Source: Ruminococcaceae bacterium UBA1036
GTDB taxonomy: Bacteria; Bacillota; Clostridia; Oscillospirales; Acutalibacteraceae
Length of the DNA: 54,237 nt
Direction of reading: 5' to 3'
Assembly (NCBI GenBank): GCA_002316805.1
Contig: DCEF01000005.1
Location: forward strand, 1-54,237
The notes below the pieces were generated by a model, which was given only the letters and a program-made list of their open reading frames with translations, was not told where the DNA came from and searched no databases. This document shows, in pieces, positions 25,318-33,029 of the stretch (positions are counted from its first letter, which is position 1; every line of letters begins with the position of its first letter). Position numbers and translations under genes: made by a program.

Positions 25318-26225
25318 TGGCTGAGAAAAAATATTGCGACGGCCTGATTTTAAAAGGGATAGACGGCTTCTACTATGTTGAAACGCCGGACGGAATATTT
25401 GAATGCCGTGCAAGGGGCATTTTCCGCCGAAGGGGAATGACACCATTAGCGGGGGACCATGTGCGCATCTATGCTTCAGATGACGGAACAGGTTCTGTGG
25501 AAGAAATCCTGCCGCGCAGGAATTTTCTCAGCCGCCCGCCTGTTGCAAATATTGATCAACTCATTATTGTCGTTTCCACATGTGAACCGGTTCCCAATAT
25601 GCTTGTGACAGACAGCATAGTAGCTGAAGCCGAGGCCTCAGGCATTGAGCCGGTGATTATAGTTTCTAAGATAGACTTAAAGCCTGCAGGCGGGCTTTCT
25701 GAAGTTTATGGCAAGGCTGGAATCAAATTCTTCTGCGTCTCGTCGCTCGGCGGATACGGCATTGCTGAGGCCGAAAAGATACTTCCAGGCAAAGTGACTG
25801 CCTTTACCGGAAATTCAGGCGTTGGCAAATCGACGCTGCTTAACAACATGTACAGGCAGTTTCACCTTAAGACAGCGGAAATCAGCAGAAAACTCGGCCG
25901 CGGGAAGCATACGACACGCCAGGTCGAGCTTCTGAAACTCCATGACGGCGGATATGTGGTTGATACGCCGGGCTTTTCGGCGCTTGACATGGACTTTTTT
26001 CATGCAGTTAATATTGGGAACCTTCCGCGCTGCTTCAGGGAGTTTATTCCATACCTTGGCAAGTGCCGTTTTACATCATGCTCACATACGTGCGAAAAAG
26101 GGTGCGCTGTGCTGCAAGCGGTCAAAGATGGTAAGATAAGCCGCTCGCGCCATGAGAGCTATATTGAAATATACCGGGGGTTGAAAGAGAAAAAAGCATG
26201 GCAGAAAAAAGAAAAATCTGTGTAG
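25317..26225 (+). CDS. rsgA: Ribosome small-subunit-dependent GTPase RsgA
   Basis: This circularly permuted GTPase checks late 30S assembly. The 302-residue product has an N-terminal OB fold, then G4 (VSKIDL, near 115), G1 (FTGNSGVGKSTLLN, near 162-175), the switch GRGKHTTRQVEL (near 194) and G3 (DTPGFSALD, near 218). A C-terminal zinc knuckle CRFTSCSHTCEKGCAV lies near 247-262. The start codon shares a base with the prkC stop. It overlaps thiN by 28 bp, and the rpe gene that usually separates rsgA and thiN in Bacillus is absent. Confidence 0.96.
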   Translation: MAEKKYCDGLILKGIDGFYYVETPDGIFECRARGIFRRRGMTPLAGDHVRIYASDDGTGSVEEILPRRNFLSRPPVANIDQLIIVVSTCEPVPNMLVTDSIVAEAEASGIEPVIIVSKIDLKPAGGLSEVYGKAGIKFFCVSSLGGYGIAEAEKILPGKVTAFTGNSGVGKSTLLNNMYRQFHLKTAEISRKLGRGKHTTRQVELLKLHDGGYVVDTPGFSALDMDFFHAVNIGNLPRCFREFIPYLGKCRFTSCSHTCEKGCAVLQAVKDGKISRSRHESYIEIYRGLKEKKAWQKKEKSV

Positions 26226-26833
26226 TGATAGGTTCCGTGCCGGTTGGCGAAAACCCGTTTGAAGGCAGGGATCGCAATAAATATTTTGTAATTTGCGCTG
26301 ACGGCGGATATGACAACGCCGTAAAATTCGGCATTGTGCCCGATCTGCTTATAGGCGATTTTGATTCCGTGCGCAGCAGCCTCCCTGATGGTGTTCAAAC
26401 GATACGCCTTAAAGTGGAAAAAGACGAGACTGATACTATGGCCGCGGTCGAAGAAGGCATGAAGTGCGGCTGCCATGAATTTGAACTCTATGGCATTATT
26501 GGCGGCGAGCGCTTTGACCATTCGTTTGCCAGCCTGTGTACCCTTCAGTATATTTCCATGCAGGGCTGTAAAGCTGTTATAATCTCAGATAGACTGCGCA
26601 TTTTTCTTCTAGATGGCGGCAAGCTTATGTTAAAAGGTGTTAAAGGAAGCACGGTTTCGGTTTTTCCGTTTGGATGCGCTTCGTGTGAAGTTTCATATTC
26701 TGGGCTAAAGTATCCGCTTGAGCATGCGCGCCTTTATTCGGAAAATGCGCTTGGTGTCAGCAACTGCGCATGCAGCGATAATGCAGAAGTTATAGTCCAC
26801 AGCGGTAATGCGCTCATAATGGTACAGAAATAA
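26198..26833 (+). CDS. thiN: Thiamine pyrophosphokinase
   Basis: This enzyme transfers pyrophosphate from ATP to thiamine, making TPP. The 211-residue product has the ATP/thiamine motifs ICADGGYDNAVKFGIVPDLL with GDFDS (near 30-53), KDETDTMAAVEEG (near 73-85) and GIIGGERFDHSFASL (near 97-111). ATG 26198 lies inside the end of rsgA. It is followed by a promoter-like sequence and two micro-genes. Confidence 0.94.
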   Translation: MAEKRKICVVIGSVPVGENPFEGRDRNKYFVICADGGYDNAVKFGIVPDLLIGDFDSVRSSLPDGVQTIRLKVEKDETDTMAAVEEGMKCGCHEFELYGIIGGERFDHSFASLCTLQYISMQGCKAVIISDRLRIFLLDGGKLMLKGVKGSTVSVFPFGCASCEVSYSGLKYPLEHARLYSENALGVSNCACSDNAEVIVHSGNALIMVQK

Positions 26834-26844
26834 TATCCTTATTC

Positions 26845-26873
26845 TGCACAATATTTTCAATTATGTATATAAT
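26845..26873 (+). promoter_or_regulatory. Possible promoter for the micro-gene pair (53-residue protein and spoVM)
   Basis: TGCACA (26845-26850) and TATAAT (26868-26873) have a 17-bp spacer. An ATATT at 26851-26855 in the same stretch could instead belong to a sigma-E-type promoter, which drives spoVM in Bacillus. The two readings cannot be separated by eye. Confidence 0.4.
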
Positions 26874-26915
26874 GTAATTGAACTCGGAAAACAGTGCAGA
26901 AGGCGGGCGTCGTTT

Positions 26916-27077
26916 ATGTTTAACCATCGGAGATGCGGCAAGGTCGTGTGGCCCCGCTACTGTGTCGTTTTCGGCATTGGACTTGCGCTGTCCTGTTTCT
27001 GCCCGACGTGCTTTATAATGTTCGTTGTGGCTGCCATCATGGTGATACTTGGAATAGCGCTTCTGAGCAGGTGCTGA
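26916..27077 (+). CDS. Cys-rich 53-residue membrane protein of unknown function
   Basis: This small frame runs ATG 26916 to TGA 27077. It has a basic N-terminus (residues 4-14, with HRRCGK) followed by two hydrophobic stretches, about 15-27 and 33-50, broken by CFCPTC at 27-32. It holds six Cys (7, 16, 27, 29, 32 and the last residue 53) in 53 residues. AGAAGG upstream is a weak SD, about 12 bp away. The arrangement suggests a helical hairpin in the membrane, possibly with metal or disulphide chemistry. I do not recognise a family. It lies 24 bp before spoVM and probably shares its transcript. Confidence 0.65.
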   Translation: MFNHRRCGKVVWPRYCVVFGIGLALSCFCPTCFIMFVVAAIMVILGIALLSRC

Positions 27078-27101
27078 ACAAATACTTAGGGGGTCTGCAG
27101 G

Positions 27102-27191
27102 ATGAAAGTCGTTGTTGTTAAAGGTTCAAAGTTCTGGAGTTTTGTGCTGCGCAGGATGTTCCACATTAAAAAGGATGAAACTGAAAAGTAA
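27102..27191 (+). CDS. spoVM: Stage V sporulation protein SpoVM (29 residues)
   Basis: This is an amphipathic micro-protein. SpoVM marks the convex surface of the forespore membrane in Bacillus, where it recruits SpoIVA and inhibits FtsH. The frame begins MKVVVVKGSKFW with SD AGGGGG 8 bp upstream. Aligned without gaps to the 26-residue Bacillus protein, it shares Met1, Lys2, Lys7, Lys10, Phe11, Arg17 and Met19, and has a basic C-terminus. It follows thiN, exactly where spoVM lies in Bacillus. Bacillus Pro9, which shapes the helix, is Ser9 here with Gly8 before it. A terminator follows. Confidence 0.88.
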   Translation: MKVVVVKGSKFWSFVLRRMFHIKKDETEK

Positions 27192-27211
27192 ACTTTCTTA
27201 TTTTATACGCA

Positions 27212-27252
27212 AGAGGGCTGCTGCATTTTGTGTGCAGCAGCCCTTGTTTTTA
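27212..27252 (+). terminator. Strong terminator after spoVM
   Basis: A perfect 12-bp stem AGGGCTGCTGCA (27214-27225) / TGCAGCAGCCCT (27233-27244) with loop TTTTGTG is followed by TGTTTTTA. It ends the long operon from yicC or a shorter spoVM transcript. Confidence 0.92.
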
Positions 27253-27282
27253 AGCCATGTGCGATGAAGAAAAAACATTTTC

Positions 27283-27311
27283 TTGCAAAACATGTTGGCT
27301 TTTGCTATAAT
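27283..27311 (+). promoter_or_regulatory. Promoter of the folT transcript
   Basis: TTGCAA (27283-27288) and a perfect TATAAT (27306-27311) with a 17-bp spacer lie about 30 bp before the riboswitch. Confidence 0.8.
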
Positions 27312-27341
27312 AAAAAAGTAAATCAATTTAAGTCAATCTAT

Positions 27342-27465
27342 TGCAGAGTAGGTTCCTGTGCGTTGCACTGGTTCGAAACAGTGCTGAGTGCTGCCCGGAC
27401 GGGGAGTTGTCGGGTGGACGAAAAGCTTTTTGCTTACGGTGCAGGTGCCGCATCCCGCTGCTGCA
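27342..27465 (+). ncRNA. Tetrahydrofolate (THF) riboswitch
   Basis: The RNA has the conserved AGAGTAGG 5' segment (27345-27352), an ACGAAAAGC segment in the middle (27418-27426), and the 3' GGTGCAGGTGCCGCATCCCGC segment (starting 27439), closed by a P1 helix TGCAG (27342-27346) with CTGCA (27461-27465). This is the layout of the THF (folT) riboswitch. The gene behind it is a folate ECF transporter, which is the classic target. GCTGCAT (27460-27466) can also pair with ATGCAGC (27484-27490) just ahead of the SD, so P1 formation would compete with that pairing. Its effect on translation is inferred. Confidence 0.87.
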
Positions 27466-27515
27466 TATTAGAGCCGGCCTCTTATGCAGCGCAGCTGCAG
27501 GAAGGGGTCTTTCCT

Positions 27516-28082
27516 TTGAAAAAAACAAACTCCATTTGTCTGTCTATGCAAAATTTTGGCAGTACCCACACGCTTGCCATATGTGGCATGCTTCTGGCGC
27601 TGAAAATGGTACTTGGCACGTTCAGCATCCGTGTGTCTAATATTTTATCAATAAGTTTTTCGTTTCTTGCCGTTGTGGCCGCTGGTGTCTTGTTTGGCCC
27701 GATGGTGGGGGGAGCTTTCGGAGCTGCGGGTGATATCCTTTCGTATTTTCTCCATCCGGACGGCCCTTTTTTCTTAGGCTTTACGCTGAATGCTTTCCTT
27801 TCAGGATTCCTTTACGGCCTTATTCTTTACAAGAGGCCGGTGAAACTTTGGCGGGCTGTTTTTGCAAAGGCAGTTGTGACAGTTTTAATCAACTTTTTTC
27901 TGAATCCGCTGTGGCTTTCAATTTTGTACGGCAAGGCGTTTTTTGCTGTGATGTCGGCACGCTGGATAGCTGAATTGGTTAAGTTTCCAGTTAATACTGC
28001 ATTGCTGTTTTTCCTATTGAAATTGCTGGATAAGACACGTATTACGCGAATAGTTCAGGAAAAATGCTGCAAAAATTGCTGA
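27516..28082 (+). CDS. folT: Folate ECF transporter substrate-binding subunit FolT
   Basis: This S component binds folate and works with the shared EcfA/A'/T energising module, not encoded here. The 188-residue product has about six hydrophobic spans and the family pattern ALKMVLGTFSIRVSN, ISFSFLAVVAAGVLFGPMVGG and ADIL-like GDILSYFLHPDGPFF followed by GFTLNAFLSGFLYGL. I place the start at TTG 27516, with AGGAAGGGG 8 bp upstream. The frame is open back to 27228 but that part overlaps the riboswitch and promoter and is not coding. A hairpin follows at 28103. Confidence 0.92.
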   Translation: MKKTNSICLSMQNFGSTHTLAICGMLLALKMVLGTFSIRVSNILSISFSFLAVVAAGVLFGPMVGGAFGAAGDILSYFLHPDGPFFLGFTLNAFLSGFLYGLILYKRPVKLWRAVFAKAVVTVLINFFLNPLWLSILYGKAFFAVMSARWIAELVKFPVNTALLFFLLKLLDKTRITRIVQEKCCKNC

Positions 28083-28102
28083 TAAAAATTGCTGATAAAG
28101 AA

Positions 28103-28136
28103 AACAGCCGCAGACGTTTTTCGTCTGCGGCTGTTC
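28103..28136 (+). terminator. Hairpin after folT, before rimM
   Basis: A perfect 14-bp stem (28103-28116 with 28122-28135) has a TTTTT loop. The following CTTGT is a poor U-tract, so this is a weak terminator or an mRNA-processing hairpin. The rimM SD AAGGAGG lies 5 bp further on. Confidence 0.65.
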
Positions 28137-28152
28137 TTGTAAGGAGGAAAAA

Positions 28153-28671
28153 ATGTTTAAACAGTTCCTCGAAGCTGGAAAAATTGTTGGGACTCATGGT
28201 GTTCATGGTGAGCTTCGTGTGAATCCATGGTGCGATTCTGCCGAGTTCCTGAAACAGTTCCATATCTTGTACTTCGATGACAAAGGTGATATGCCTATAA
28301 AAGTTATTTCATCGCGTACGCAGAAAAAGCAGCTTTTTTTGCTGCTTGAAGGCATAGACACTGTTGAAGAGGCGGATGCCTGCTGCGGAAAGATACTTTA
28401 TCTTGACCGCAAAGACGCGCATATTCCTAAAGGCCGCTATTTTATTCAGGATCTTATTGGTCTCGGGGTTTATGATGCAGACACGTTTGTCTATTATGGC
28501 ACTTTGACGGATGTGCTGCGCACCGGTGCTAATGATGTCTACCAGGTAACTTCGCTTGACCGGAAAAATTATCTGGTCCCTGCTATTGACTCCATCATTC
28601 GGACTATTGACCTTGATAAAGGCAAGATGCTTATACGGCCTATAAAGGGGATTTTTGACGATGCGGATTGA
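28153..28671 (+). CDS. rimM: Ribosome maturation factor RimM
   Basis: This 30S maturation factor binds ribosomal protein S19. The 172-residue product starts FKQFLEAGKIVGTHGVHGELRVNPW, the RimM N-terminal barrel, and has the PRC-barrel part GRYFIQDLIGLGVYDADTF onward, ending PIKGIFDDAD. ATG 28153 has AAGGAGG 7 bp upstream. It overlaps trmD by 11 bp, the usual pair. The rpsP and khpA genes normally upstream are not here. Confidence 0.95.
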   Translation: MFKQFLEAGKIVGTHGVHGELRVNPWCDSAEFLKQFHILYFDDKGDMPIKVISSRTQKKQLFLLLEGIDTVEEADACCGKILYLDRKDAHIPKGRYFIQDLIGLGVYDADTFVYYGTLTDVLRTGANDVYQVTSLDRKNYLVPAIDSIIRTIDLDKGKMLIRPIKGIFDDAD

Positions 28672-29410
28672 CCTGCTGACACTTTTCCCTGAAATGTGTG
28701 AGGCCGTGATGTCTGAAAGCATAATAGGCCGTGCGCGGCGGAAAGGTGCAGTGCAAATATGCTGCCATCAAATCCGCGATTATGCTTACGACAGGCACAA
28801 GAGGGTAGACGATTCGCCATTTGGCGGCGGTATGGGCATGCTGCTGAAAGCGGAGCCCATAGCGCTTTGCATGGAAGCCGTCATTCAGCACCTTGGCTTC
28901 AAGCCGCATACGGTTTTCCTTTCACCCGAAGGAAAAACGCTTACGCAGCAGCGTGTGCGTAAACTCTCTAACCTCAACGGGCTTATGCTTTTGTGCGGCC
29001 ACTATGAGGGCGTTGATGAGCGTGTGCTTGAAACTTATGTTGATGAAGAGGTATCGATAGGCGATTATGTTGTGACTGGCGGTGAGCTGCCGGCGCTTGT
29101 CCTTGTAGATGCTGTATGCCGCATGGTGCCGGGTGTGCTCGCCGATGATGAATGTTTCCAGATGGAAAGCCACTATGGCTCTTTGCTTGAGTATCCGCAG
29201 TATACGCGCCCTGCTGTATGGCGCGGCCATGAAACCCCTCAGGTGCTTCTTTCAGGCGACCATGAGAAAGTGAAGAGATGGCGTAGGCAGCAGTCGTTGG
29301 AAATGACTTACAGGAAGCGCCCTGAACTGTTGCGCTCGGCCGATTTGACTTCAGAAGAGCGGAATGAAATTGGCCGATGGGATCATGAAATCCAGTCACA
29401 TAAAGGCTGA
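28661..29410 (+). CDS. trmD: tRNA (guanine-37-N1) methyltransferase TrmD
   Basis: This enzyme makes m1G37 in tRNA, which prevents frameshifting. The 249-residue product begins MRIDLLTLFPEMCEAV and has the trefoil-knot SAM site LLCGHYEGVDERV (near 109-121) and GDYVVTGGELPALVLVDAV (near 133-151), with RRQQSLEMTYRKRPELL at the end. ATG 28661 lies inside the rimM end, with GGGG 10 bp upstream. The rplS gene that often follows is absent. Confidence 0.96.
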   Translation: MRIDLLTLFPEMCEAVMSESIIGRARRKGAVQICCHQIRDYAYDRHKRVDDSPFGGGMGMLLKAEPIALCMEAVIQHLGFKPHTVFLSPEGKTLTQQRVRKLSNLNGLMLLCGHYEGVDERVLETYVDEEVSIGDYVVTGGELPALVLVDAVCRMVPGVLADDECFQMESHYGSLLEYPQYTRPAVWRGHETPQVLLSGDHEKVKRWRRQQSLEMTYRKRPELLRSADLTSEERNEIGRWDHEIQSHKG

Positions 29411-29540
29411 TTTATACATTTTATGCGTGATATCATTTAGCAGAGGTCATAAAAACTTTCAACAATATTGGCATAATGCACAAAGAACGCCTGCCTGCAG
29501 AAAGCCCATTAGTCTATCAATCTAAAATTTTGTAAATTTG

Positions 29541-29568
29541 TTGACGGTTTGCTCAGATGTGCTATAAT
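29541..29568 (+). promoter_or_regulatory. Promoter of the HPr gene
   Basis: TTGACG (29541-29546) and TATAAT (29563-29568), with a 16-bp spacer, lie 75 bp before ATG 29644. The rest of the 233-bp gap after trmD shows nothing I can name. Confidence 0.72.
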
Positions 29569-29643
29569 TACATTAAATATTTAATGATTATTGTATTTTG
29601 CTTTGTAGGCTATCCGCCTTTATTTTGTTAGGAGTGAATCGTC

Positions 29644-29907
29644 ATGTATGTGAAAGATGTGCTTGTTCAGAATCAGGTAGGGCTGCACGCCCGCCCGGCT
29701 ACTTTCTTCATCCAGAAAGCGAACGAATATAAGTCTTCAATATGGGTGGAAAAAGAGGAAAGGCGAGTAAATGCCAAGAGCCTGCTTGGCGTGCTTTCTC
29801 TGGGAATTGTCGGAGGGACTACAATAAAGGTCATTGCGGATGGCTCCGATGAGAAAGATGCTGTCGAAAGCCTTGTAAAACTAGTTCAGTCCGGGTTTAC
29901 TGAGTAA
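29644..29907 (+). CDS. ptsH: HPr family phosphocarrier protein
   Basis: This 87-residue protein has the HPr fold. The phosphoryl-accepting His is in NQVGLHARPATFF (His15 region) and the regulatory Ser in NAKSLLGVLSLGI (Ser46 region), both in the expected positions. The His is present, so it is HPr-like rather than a Crh protein. The SD TTAGGAG is 9 bp before ATG 29644. It is monocistronic with its own promoter and terminator and not next to a ptsI gene, which is common for HPr or HPr paralogues in Clostridia. Confidence 0.9.
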   Translation: MYVKDVLVQNQVGLHARPATFFIQKANEYKSSIWVEKEERRVNAKSLLGVLSLGIVGGTTIKVIADGSDEKDAVESLVKLVQSGFTE

Positions 29908-29922
29908 TTGGTTGTGGGCGTC

Positions 29923-29948
29923 GGCACCGCTTTTGCGGTGCCTTTTTT
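29923..29948 (+). terminator. Terminator after the HPr gene
   Basis: A perfect 8-bp stem GGCACCGC (29923-29930) / GCGGTGCC (29935-29942) with a TTTT loop is followed by TTTTTT. Confidence 0.95.
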
Positions 29949-30033
29949 ATAGCGCAATATTGTTTTTGACGGCTTTTTATATGGCGCGCATGCACTTTTT
30001 GATGTAATATGTTTGCGGAAGGGATGAGCGGAA

Positions 30034-31893
30034 TTGACGGAGCATGAAAAGCATATTAAAGAACTGCGTGCCCGTGCCATGCGGCTCCCGCTGCACCCGG
30101 GTGTTTACCTCATGCACGACAAGTCTGGGAAAATCATTTACATTGGCAAAGCAAAAGCGCTTAAAAACCGTGTGAGCCAATACTTTGGCTCTGAAAAGAA
30201 TCACGACAACAAAGTGCGGCAGATGGTAGCCCATGTTGACTGGTTCGAATATATACTTACCGACAGCGAATTTGAGGCGCTGATACTGGAATGCAGCCTT
30301 ATAAAGCAGTATAGGCCCAAGTATAACATCCTTCTGAAAGACGACAAGGGCTACAGCTATATCCGTGTCAGCCCAAGGCCGTGGGCGAGGATTTCTGAGG
30401 CTAAGCAGAAGACTGATGACGGCGCAGAATATATAGGCCCTTATATCAGCGGATGGTCTGTTAAACAGTCTGTGGAAGAGGCGCAGCGCATTTTCCTTTT
30501 GCCGACGTGCACGCGGCGTTTTCCACAGGACATAGGTAAAGGCAGGCCATGCCTTAATTATTATATCAGGCAGTGCTGTGCCCCGTGCCGTGGGAAAATC
30601 ACCGAAGAGGAATACAATGAAGCTGTGCAGGATGCGCTCGATTTCCTCCGCGGGGGCAGCACTGAAAGTGTGCGCAGGCTTACGGAAAAAATGAAAGACG
30701 CTGCCGAAAACCTCAAGTTTGAGCGCGCGGCGCATATCCGTGACAGGCTTATGGCAATACGGCGTATGGGCGCAAAGCAGAAAGTCGTAGAGTCTAAGAT
30801 CCGTGAACAGGACGTAATTGCGCTTACACAGGGAACAGGGCGAAGCTGCTTTGAAGTCTTCAGGTTTACGGCCGGGCGGCTTACAGACCGCGAAACGTTT
30901 TTTATGGGCGAGACGGGGAACCCCAAAGCGGCGCGCGGCGAATTCATTGAGCGCTATTATTCTATGCGTGACCGCATTCCGCCACGCGTCACGCTTGACG
31001 CCCCTGCCGACGGCCAGAACCTGCTTTCGCAGTGGCTTACGGAGAAGGCCGGGCACAAAGTCCTTCTCACTGTGCCGCAGAAGGGTGAGCAGGCTGACCT
31101 TGCAAAAATGTGCCGCAGCAATGCGGCAGAGCAGCTTGCTCAGACCATAGGAAGGACATGGAAGGAAACGGCTGCCCTCGATGAGCTTGCCCGCCTTCTC
31201 GGCCTTCAGAAACCGCCTGAATACATTGAAGCGTATGATATTTCAAATCTTGCAGGCGGCGACAATGTTGGTGGCATGGTCGTTTTTCAGAACGGCAGGC
31301 CGCTGCGCTCAGCGTACCGCAGGTTTAAAATAAAGACGGTAATTGGGCAGGATGATTATGCCTCCATGCGTGAGATTATTTCGCGCCGACTCGGTGAATA
31401 TAGCAAAAACAAAGGCAGCGGCGAAGGCTTTGGGCGACTTCCAGACCTTATACTGCTTGACGGCGGCCGCGGCCATGTTGCAGTTGTGCAGCCTGTGCTT
31501 GATGCCGCCGGTGTTAATATTCCGCTTTTTGGCATGGTGAAGGACAACAAGCACAGGACGCGCGCAATTGCAAAAAATGGCGGAGAAATTGCAATAAACT
31601 CAAACAGAAGTGCATTTACGCTTATTTCGACGATACAGGAAGAAGTCCACAGGTTTGCCATAGGCTATCACCGCAGTCTCAGAAGGAAACGCTCGATTTC
31701 GTCTACGCTGCTTTCGATAGGTGGCATAGGCCCAACGCGGGCAAAGTCACTGCTGAAACAGTTCCGCACGATTGACGCTATCAGCCATGCAGACTTAGAG
31801 GAGCTTGCCAATACACCGGAGATGACGGAGCCTGCAGCGCAGAGCGTTTATAACTACTTTCACCCTGAAACACAGAATAATACAGACAGTTGA
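30034..31893 (+). CDS. uvrC: Excinuclease ABC subunit C
   Basis: This nuclease makes the two incisions around bulky DNA lesions in nucleotide excision repair. The 619-residue product has a GIY-YIG domain (HPGVYLMHDKSGKIIYIGKAKALKNRVSQYF, residues 22-53), a UVR helical hairpin near 205-240, and an RNase H-like C-terminal nuclease (EAYDISNLAGGDNVGGMVVFQNG with PDLILLDGG). A helix-hairpin-helix end (LLSIGGIGPTRAKSLLKQF) follows. TTG 30034 is taken as the start. uvrA and uvrB are not in the window. Confidence 0.96.
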   Translation: MTEHEKHIKELRARAMRLPLHPGVYLMHDKSGKIIYIGKAKALKNRVSQYFGSEKNHDNKVRQMVAHVDWFEYILTDSEFEALILECSLIKQYRPKYNILLKDDKGYSYIRVSPRPWARISEAKQKTDDGAEYIGPYISGWSVKQSVEEAQRIFLLPTCTRRFPQDIGKGRPCLNYYIRQCCAPCRGKITEEEYNEAVQDALDFLRGGSTESVRRLTEKMKDAAENLKFERAAHIRDRLMAIRRMGAKQKVVESKIREQDVIALTQGTGRSCFEVFRFTAGRLTDRETFFMGETGNPKAARGEFIERYYSMRDRIPPRVTLDAPADGQNLLSQWLTEKAGHKVLLTVPQKGEQADLAKMCRSNAAEQLAQTIGRTWKETAALDELARLLGLQKPPEYIEAYDISNLAGGDNVGGMVVFQNGRPLRSAYRRFKIKTVIGQDDYASMREIISRRLGEYSKNKGSGEGFGRLPDLILLDGGRGHVAVVQPVLDAAGVNIPLFGMVKDNKHRTRAIAKNGGEIAINSNRSAFTLISTIQEEVHRFAIGYHRSLRRKRSISSTLLSIGGIGPTRAKSLLKQFRTIDAISHADLEELANTPEMTEPAAQSVYNYFHPETQNNTDS

Positions 31894-31918
31894 CAGCATT
31901 TGCAGTTCATGGGATAAT
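31890..31918 (+). promoter_or_regulatory. Promoter of the rsmD-coaD operon
   Basis: TTGACA (31890-31895) overlaps the uvrC stop, and GATAAT (31913-31918) follows after 17 bp. It lies 45 bp before ATG 31963. Confidence 0.72.
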
Positions 31919-31962
31919 AAAGTCATTATGGGGTTAGAAATTTTATCTAAGGTGGTTAATCT

Positions 31963-32514
31963 ATGAGAGTCATAACCGGAACGGCGCGGGGAAAACGCCT
32001 TGAGACAAGAGATGGGAAAGCCGTGCGCCCTACGCCGGAACGGGTTAAAGAGGCGCTTTTCAGCATAATACAGTTTGAAATCGAAGGCAGACGCGTACTC
32101 GACCTTTTTGCGGGTTCGGGCCAGCTCGGCATTGAAGCGCTTAGCCGCGGAGCAAAGCAGGCAGTTTTTGTAGATTCGAGCAGGGAATCGGCAGACGTTG
32201 TCCGCAAAAATGTAGAATTGTGCGGACTTCAAGACTCAGCGGAAATTGTGAACATGGATTTTGCCGCCTATTTGGCGAAAAGCACTGAAAAATTTGATAT
32301 TGCATTTCTTGACCCGCCTTACCGGACCGGCATTTTAGAGCGTGCTTTGCCGCTTGTTGCCGGACACATGAATAAGGGTGGGACTATTATCTGCGAAAAC
32401 CCATCTGATGAGGCCATGATGGATTCTGCTGGTGATTTCAGGTGCGTCAGGTCTTACCGTTATGGAAAAATTATCTTAACACTTTACCGTCGGAAGGATG
32501 TGATTACGGGATGA
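31963..32514 (+). CDS. rsmD: 16S rRNA (guanine-966-N2) methyltransferase RsmD
   Basis: This enzyme methylates G966 of 16S rRNA. The 183-residue product begins MRVITGTARGKRLET and has VRPTPERVKEALFSI, the SAM loop DLFAGSGQLGIEALSRGA (near 46-63) and the catalytic DPPY (near 112). TAAGGTGG is 8 bp before ATG 31963. It overlaps coaD by 4 bp, the standard pair. Confidence 0.95.
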   Translation: MRVITGTARGKRLETRDGKAVRPTPERVKEALFSIIQFEIEGRRVLDLFAGSGQLGIEALSRGAKQAVFVDSSRESADVVRKNVELCGLQDSAEIVNMDFAAYLAKSTEKFDIAFLDPPYRTGILERALPLVAGHMNKGGTIICENPSDEAMMDSAGDFRCVRSYRYGKIILTLYRRKDVITG

Positions 32515-33029
32515 AAAAATCCGGAGCAAAAATAGCGATCTGCCCTGGCAGCTTCGACCCGGTCACTATTGGGCATATGGATATTATCAACCGCGCACGC
32601 AAAATATTTGACCACATTATTGTAGCTGTTCTTGTAAACCCTGCAAAACATGCTGCATTTACGCTTGAAGAGCGTATCGACTTGCTTAAGCGATGCACAA
32701 AGGGAATGGATGATGTTGAAGTTGTCGGTTTCGACGGTCTTCTCGCAGATTATGCAAAGATACGCGATGCAACTGCCATAGTTAAGGGCCTACGCGCCAT
32801 GTCTGACTTTGAGTATGAGTTCCAGATGGCGCTTATAAACAAAAAGCTTAATCCGGATCTTGAGACCGTTTACCTCAACACTACAGCGGAAAACATGTTT
32901 TTAAGCTCAAGCGGCGTAAAGCAGGTAGCAAGCTTTGGCGGTGACATTTCAAATTTTGTTCCGGAGTGTATTCTTGATGACATCAAAGAACGCCTGTGTA
33001 CAGGAGGTAAGAAAAATGAGCGTGGATGA
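32511..33029 (+). CDS. coaD: Pantetheine-phosphate adenylyltransferase
   Basis: This enzyme catalyses the fourth step of coenzyme A synthesis (4'-phosphopantetheine plus ATP to dephospho-CoA). The 172-residue product has the nucleotidyl-transfer motif GSFDPVTIGHMDIINRA (near 13-29) and the ATP-binding FLSSSGVKQVASFGGD (near 134-149), plus VKGLRAMSDFEYE. The start overlaps the rsmD stop (ATGA). The last 14 bp overlap the next gene. Confidence 0.96.
   Translation: MKKSGAKIAICPGSFDPVTIGHMDIINRARKIFDHIIVAVLVNPAKHAAFTLEERIDLLKRCTKGMDDVEVVGFDGLLADYAKIRDATAIVKGLRAMSDFEYEFQMALINKKLNPDLETVYLNTTAENMFLSSSGVKQVASFGGDISNFVPECILDDIKERLCTGGKKNERG

Noticed and set aside
27228..27515. N-terminal 96-codon extension of folT
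   Set aside because: It overlaps a consensus promoter and the THF riboswitch, and homology to FolT begins only after TTG 27516.
29977..31056. 359-codon minus-strand open frame across uvrC
   Set aside because: Antisense shadow of the GC-rich part of uvrC; the + frame is a full, motif-complete UvrC.
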